From Mermis nigrescens (lineage: Eukaryota; Nematoda; Enoplea; Mermithida; Mermithidae), in NCBI GenBank assembly GCA_036768485.1, contig JAVLUZ010000273.1:2103669-2167668 (forward strand): a DNA stretch of 64,000 nt. Direction: 5' to 3'. A program made the position numbers and the translations under genes. Positions 59,356 to 64,000 of this stretch are shown in pieces. The stretch's first letter is position 1, and every line of letters starts with the position of its first letter. A model generated the notes under the pieces. That model had not been told where the DNA came from, ran no database searches, and saw nothing but the letters and a program-made list of their open reading frames with translations.

Positions 59356-59991
59356 TTATATTCTGAGCATTCTTATCTGATTTGGATAGTCTAGCAGAGC
59401 ACTGCTAGACTCTTCAACAGATGTGACAACTTCATTATTGTCTTCTCGTTTCATCTGCTCATCCTCAAATAGATTGGCATTTTTGCGAATCAATTTTTTG
59501 CACATGTATTTTCGATTGGCCCAGGCTGCCTCATCAGCTTCCTTTTTTCCAAATTTTAATGTATACTGGTAAAAAATATTAGCGTTTTCTAATTCTTCTC
59601 TTAATTTGCTTTCATATAGGGCATCTAGGGGTGAGTCATAAAGATCATAGTGAATATGGATTTTATCAACAAAACTGCTGTAAAATGGTTCGGTTTGGAG
59701 GTGTTGTATACTGTTCGGAAAATCTTCAAAATCTAAAAGCACGACTTCTACTAAAAAGCGCCAAAATGGATTAGTCCAACCAGTTTCAATTACAGTCTCA
59801 TTTGAGCTGCTTTCAGACACATCTGAAGAATCTCCATTGTTACTGCCTTAACTACTATCATCATCCGTCATTTTTTCAGACTCTGATGTATCATTCCTCA
59901 TTTCTGATATCTCATGCATGAGGTATTTGTGTCTTTTTAAAGTAAAATAATTAAGTAATTGCTTACTGCAGATTTCACAGATTTTATTCAT
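59356..59991 (-). pseudogene. C2H2 zinc-finger protein gene, left arm copy, one nonsense codon
   Basis: ATG at 59991. 211 codons to TAA. Residues 5-28 form a single C2H2 finger (CEIC, 12 residues, H, 4 residues, H). An acidic Ser/Asp/Glu-rich linker follows, then a C-terminal domain beginning TGWTNPFWRFLVEVVLLDFE, with a charged helical part (SKLREELENAN) and RKYMCKKLIRKNANLFEDE. Codon 48 is TAA (59850-59848) where the right arm has GAA. From there on the frame is open. I know similar zinc-finger proteins only as repetitive, uncharacterised invertebrate proteins. A DNA-binding role is inferred from the finger only. Confidence 0.8.
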
Positions 59992-60365
59992 TTTGTCAAC
60001 TATTCAAGATGTGGCACTCCTTAAATGAAATTTATTGCACATGTGATTCGCATTTACATCACATTCTTGACATAGAAGCTCACATTCTTCACAATATTGG
60101 TCACTGCCATCACTTCATTCAATTCTATAGCCTAGCATGCATTTTCTTCATATGCATAAAGTTAGGCCTGGTAATGAAGTGAAAATAATCATTGACAAAG
60201 TGCTACGATTTTTGACAATATCTCCAAGAATTTAAATTTTTGTCAGTAATATTGTAAATAATAATACAACCTCACGCAGTAAGGTGGTTTGCTTGTCAGT
60301 TGTTAGCTGATGCAAGTACAAATGGGTGATTTTTATGAAACGCGTTTAAGATATGCTTAATTGAG

Positions 60366-61215
60366 ATTTTCAGAGGAATGTGACGATGTGATCGTTTTTG
60401 TGCAGAATGGGAGGATTTTGTGCACCTCACATTTTGCAGAAGAATCTCACATTCCAAATTGTGCACCTCACATTCTGCACAAAAACCATCACATTGTCAC
60501 ATTCCTCTAAAAATTGGGTGTGTGTGTGCTTTTAACTTATCAGTTGCCAAGGGTGATAAGGTATGAACCTCCTGGTATACATTTTCAGAAGAATGTGGCG
60601 ATGTGATGGTTTTTGTGCATTTTGTGCGCGCGGCGCCACGCGGCACAGCCGCACATTCTGCACAAAAACCAGCACATTGTCACATTTCTCTGAAAATTGG
60701 GCAGCGTTTGCTTTTAACTTATCAGTCGCTAAGGGCGAGAAGGTATGATCCTCCTGGTATACATTTTCAGTGGAATGTGGCGATGTGATCTTTTTTCTGT
60801 ACAAAAACCATCACATCGCCACATTCCCCTGAAAATGTATACTAGGAGGTTCATACATTCTCGCCCTTGGTGACTGATAAGTTAAAAGCAAATGCACCCA
60901 ATTTTCAGAGGAATGTGACAATGTGATGGTTTTTGTGCAGAATGTGAGACCTCACATTCTGCCCAGAAACCGTCACATCGCCACATTCCTCTAAAAATGT
61001 ATACCAGGAGGTTCATACCTTCTCGCCATTGACGACTCATAAGTTAAAAGCAAACTCGCCCATTTTCAGAGGAATGTGACAATGTGATGGTTTTTGTGCA
61101 GAATGTGAGGTGCACAATTTGGAATGTGAGATTTTTCTGCAAAATGTGAGGTGCACAAAATCCTCCCATTCTGCACTAAAACCATCACATCGTCACATTC
61201 CTCTGAAAATCTCAA
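60366..61215. repeat. central cluster of alternating inverted repeats
   Basis: A ~40-bp module (TTTTCAGAGGAATGTGAC, then ATGTGATGGTTTTTGTGCAG) occurs about ten times in alternating orientation: roughly at 60366+, 60480-, 60580+, 60660-, 60765+, 60800-, 60905+, 60960-, 61065+ and 61180-. Neighbouring modules pair into hairpins. Spacers share ACTTATCAGT.GC.AAGGGCGAGAAGG. No coding sequence. Confidence 0.85.
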
Positions 61216-61805
61216 TTGGGCATATCTTATGCGCGTTTCATAAAATTCACCCATTTGTAGTTGCATCAGCTAACAACTGACCAGCAACCCACCTTTCAGC
61301 ACGAGGTTGTATTATTATTGACAATATTTGCGAGAAAAATTGAGATTCTTGGAGATATTATCAAAAATTGGAGCACTTTGTCAACAATAATTCTCACTTC
61401 AGAACCAGGCTTAACGTTCTGCATATGAAGGAAATCCATGCTAGGCTGTAGAATTGAATGAAGTGACAGCAGGAGCAATATTGTGAAGAATGTGAGCTTC
61501 TACATCAAGAATGTGATGTAAATGCGAATCACATGTGCAATAAAGTTTACTTAAGGGATGTCACATCTTGAACAGTTGACAAAATGAATAAAATCTGTGA
61601 AATCTGTGGTAAGCAATTACTTAATAATTTTACTTTAAAAATACACAAATACCTCATGCATGGGATATCAGAAATGAGGAATGATACATCAGAGTCTGAA
61701 CAAATGACGGATGATGATAGTAGTGAAGGCAGTAACAATGGAGATTCTTCAGATATGTCTGAAAGCAGCTCAAATGGGACTGTAATCGAAACTGGTTGGA
61801 CTAAC

Positions 61806-62311
61806 TGTCACGCCCGGTAGTGGGTCATATATTATTCCTGGTTAATACAATAATCACAGTAACATATTCATTATAACATTCACTTGGGTCACTCCGCCTA
61901 TTTACGTCTCTCGCGCCCCATAATAATATTCATTTAGTAATATACTCCGCGTGTCTTATGCACATCAGTCGAGTTCAATCAATAATTCTTAGGTCAATAT
62001 ACTCTGAACCACCTAACGGGCTGACCATATGTTCGTTTATAGTCACCAGCTCGGACTGAGCTGTCTTGCGGATTGTGCAGCTGTATATATATTATCGCGC
62101 GCACACGCATTAATAAAACCGGTTCTATTGGGCGAACCCAATAGCCTTTGTCAGGGCTGACTCCTCACTTAGCAGTTTTACGTGCTAAGCTCGGACCGGT
62201 TCCCTTCAGATTATATGTCCCCTCAATATATACGTTGAATTCCTGTTGTTCTAACGTGCGCATCAAGTGTCAATGGATTACTGTAGTAGCGTATGGTCGT
62301 TTTACCTGACA
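61806..62311 (-). repeat. LTR of the TRIM (3' LTR in minus sense)
   Basis: Matches the other LTR with a modest number of substitutions and small indels. It contains the 14-bp-scale inverted motif around CTATTGGGCGAACCCAATAG. The divergence between the two LTRs indicates some age. Confidence 0.9.
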
Positions 62312-62401
62312 CTTCCCTCCTTAGCTTTGATCATCCTTGATCAATAATAGCTGCTACAGACTCCACAAGATATGTGACTATCCCACTCCTGCCACCAAAT
62401 A

Positions 62402-62893
62402 TGTCACGCCCGGTTTTGGTCAATTTATAATCACAACATATTCATTATAACATGGGTCACTGCGTGTATTGTACGTCTGTCGAGCCCATTAACAATAGTA
62501 ATATAATTCCTTAGTTAACATAATACTCCGCGTGTCTCTGTGCACGTCTGTCGAGTCAAGGTTCAATAATTCTTAGGTCAATATACTTTGAACCACCTAA
62601 CGGGCTGACCATATGTTTGTTTATAGTCACCAGCTCGGACTGAGCTGTCTTGTGGATTGTGCAGCTGTATATATTATCACGCGCACACGCATTAATAAAA
62701 CCGGTGCTATTGGGCGAACCCAATAGCCTTTGTCAGCGCTGACTCCTCACTTAGCAGTTTTACGTGCTAAGCTTGGACCGGTTCCCTTCAGATGTTATGT
62801 CCCTTCAATATATATGTTGAATTCCTGTTGTTCTAACGTGCGCATCAAGTGTCAATGGATTACTGTAGTAGCGTATGGTCGTTTTACCTGACA
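62402..62893 (-). repeat. LTR of the TRIM (5' LTR in minus sense)
   Basis: The partner repeat. On the minus strand a possible promoter would lie here, but I cannot place a TATA box with confidence. Confidence 0.9.
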
Positions 62894-64000
62894 TAACCTA
62901 TTTTGGCGCTTTTCAGTAAAAGTCGTGCTTTCAGATTTTGAAGATTTTCCGAACAGTATACAAGACATCCAAACCGAACCATATTTACAGCAGTTTTGTT
63001 GATAAAATCCATATTCTCTATGATCTTTATGACTCACTCCTAGATGCTTTGAATGAAAGCAAATTAAGAGAAGAACTAGAAAACGCTAATAATGCTTACC
63101 AGCATACATTAAAATTTGGAAAAAAATAAGCTGATGAGACAGCTTGGGCCAGTCGAAAATACATGTTCAAAAAATTGATTCGCAAAAATGCCAAGCTATT
63201 TGAGGATGAGCAGATGAAACGAGAAGACAATGATGAAGTTGTCACATCTGTTGAAGAGTCTAGTAGTGCTCTGCTAGACTATCCAAATCAGATAAGAATG
63301 CTCAGAATATAATCAGTACACTACTCTAAAGAATTTTTACCCTAAATTTGGTACTTTGTGCCTAGAAAGGCAGAGTTTATATGTTTAAGTGTTTAACCCG
63401 TTTTATGATGTTTTATGCGTCGTACTAATGCATTGTGGTGTAGGAATTTGTATTGAGCACATGCTATATGTTGTGCTGCCTGGTTGATTCTCTGTAAGTT
63501 TTTATTTGGCTTGTTTTTTTCTGATTTTGATTAATTAAGGTGTTGTATTACCGTTGTATAGCCTGACGTTCAAATTTAACACTTTGCTTTTGATGATGAT
63601 TTATTATGCATGCACTTACATGTCTCAAAGTTCGAAAAACATGCAAAAATAGAGCAGCTTGCCAATGCTTCAATGTGCAGTATGAACTAAAATTAGAACA
63701 GTAGCATGGGGAGAGGCTGCCAGGCCAGCTAGTCTCACAAATTAAAATTAATTTGTTCTGCCCGTCCTGGATAACCGACTGTGAATAGTTGGGCGCTTCA
63801 CGCCTATGTGTAGCCAAAATGCGGCAATTCAAGCGGCTGAGTGCAAGTGTACTAAGAGCGTGCATTGTCCAAATGGAGTCTCTTTGCTTAAGCATGTGCT
63901 ATGCTTAAGCATGGAGGCGCTGAAGGGGCCACTCTTACTACTCACATCATTGTTCTGTATAGTATTGCCCATCTTGTAGCATTATGTAGGTTGTATTACG

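Larger units (their letters stand above)
61806..62893 (-). mobile_element. TRIM: miniature LTR retrotransposon
   Basis: Two direct repeats (61806-62311, 506 bp; 62402-62893, 492 bp) each start TGTCACGCCCGG and end TTTTACCTGACA, i.e. TG...CA borders. Only 90 bp lie between them. On the minus strand this spacer starts TATTTGGTGGCAGGAGTGGG (primer-binding-site-like, directly after the LTR) and ends AAGGAGGGAAG (polypurine tract, directly before the LTR). So the element is oriented minus. TSD TAAC at 61802-61805 and 62894-62897. The left arm of the palindrome provides the empty site (minus-strand reading of about 59768-59780). No gag or pol. Confidence 0.95.
61584..63312 (+). pseudogene. C2H2 zinc-finger protein gene, right arm copy, split by a TRIM
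   Basis: ATG at 61584. The finger and acidic linker are open up to 61805, where the TRIM is inserted. The gene resumes at 62898. In the second part a one-base insertion near 62985 shifts the frame, and a TAA stands at about 63127-63129 where the left arm has a sense codon. The final codons (RMLRI, TAA at 63310-63312) match the left arm. The copy has Glu at the position of the left arm's stop. It is dead by several independent lesions. Confidence 0.85.
58754..63903. mobile_element. 5.15-kb palindromic element with zinc-finger genes in both arms
   Basis: The left arm (58754 to about 60390) and right arm (about 61190 to 63903, less the 1.09-kb TRIM) are inverted copies of about 1.63 kb each, with roughly 10 percent divergence. 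Outermost matching bases: CATAGCACATGCTTA at the left, TAAGCATGTGCTATG at the right. Similarity stops abruptly at both edges, which suggests element boundaries, but no TSD is evident. Each arm carries the same gene reading outwards (left arm minus, right arm plus), both damaged. The centre is a cluster of alternating short inverted repeats. The superfamily is not recognised. Confidence 0.85.

Overview
This is a stretch of a repeat-rich animal nuclear genome, most likely an invertebrate. It has spliced exons with GT/AG borders, exons much richer in GC than their AT-rich surroundings, a Penelope-like retroelement, a tRNA-derived SINE, long dinucleotide arrays and dozens of cut-and-paste transposon remnants. 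Nothing suggests bacterial DNA. The species cannot be named from the sequence.

One host gene is well supported. Four exons on the + strand (about 27390-27755, 32875-33076, 34528-34756, 45521-45876) encode a type II membrane protein of the DIPK1/FAM69 divergent kinase family, and the splice phases agree across all three introns. The 3' exon or exons were not found and probably lie beyond the window. Introns of about 5.1, 1.5 and 10.8 kb are packed with mobile elements. At the left edge are the end of one open frame (2-175) and an orphan frame (910-1449), both without recognised function.

The rest is layered transposons. (a) Large hAT-like non-autonomous elements with 8-bp target-site duplications (TSDs) lie at 4206-8360, 6117-7343, 9701-10979, 11315-14352, 11656-14008, 21977-24508, 46845-49769, 48112-49228 and 51691-54306. 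Each family carries its own short motif, repeated at both ends in inverted orientation. (b) Three families of 160-270 bp MITEs (called M1, M2 and M3 here) have G-runs and C-runs at their ends and 8-bp TSDs. They are scattered throughout and nested in each other. (c) A Penelope-like element at 17661-21327 has a 14-bp TSD, an inverted 3' tail, an upstream partial repeat, a hammerhead-like motif, an RT + GIY-YIG frame and a candidate -1 frameshift site. (d) There are mariner-like and piggyBac-like MITEs. (e) A 5.15-kb palindromic element at 58754-63903 has arms that each carry a damaged C2H2 zinc-finger gene. A miniature LTR retrotransposon (TRIM) at 61806-62893 interrupts the right arm.

Several insertions can be proven inside the window because an uninterrupted copy of the target sequence is also present. 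This gives relative ages. The main unexplained signals are the family-specific terminal motif arrays, a short GC hairpin (GGCGC-TTC-GCGCC) embedded in AT-rich DNA of several repeat families, and the zinc-finger palindrome.
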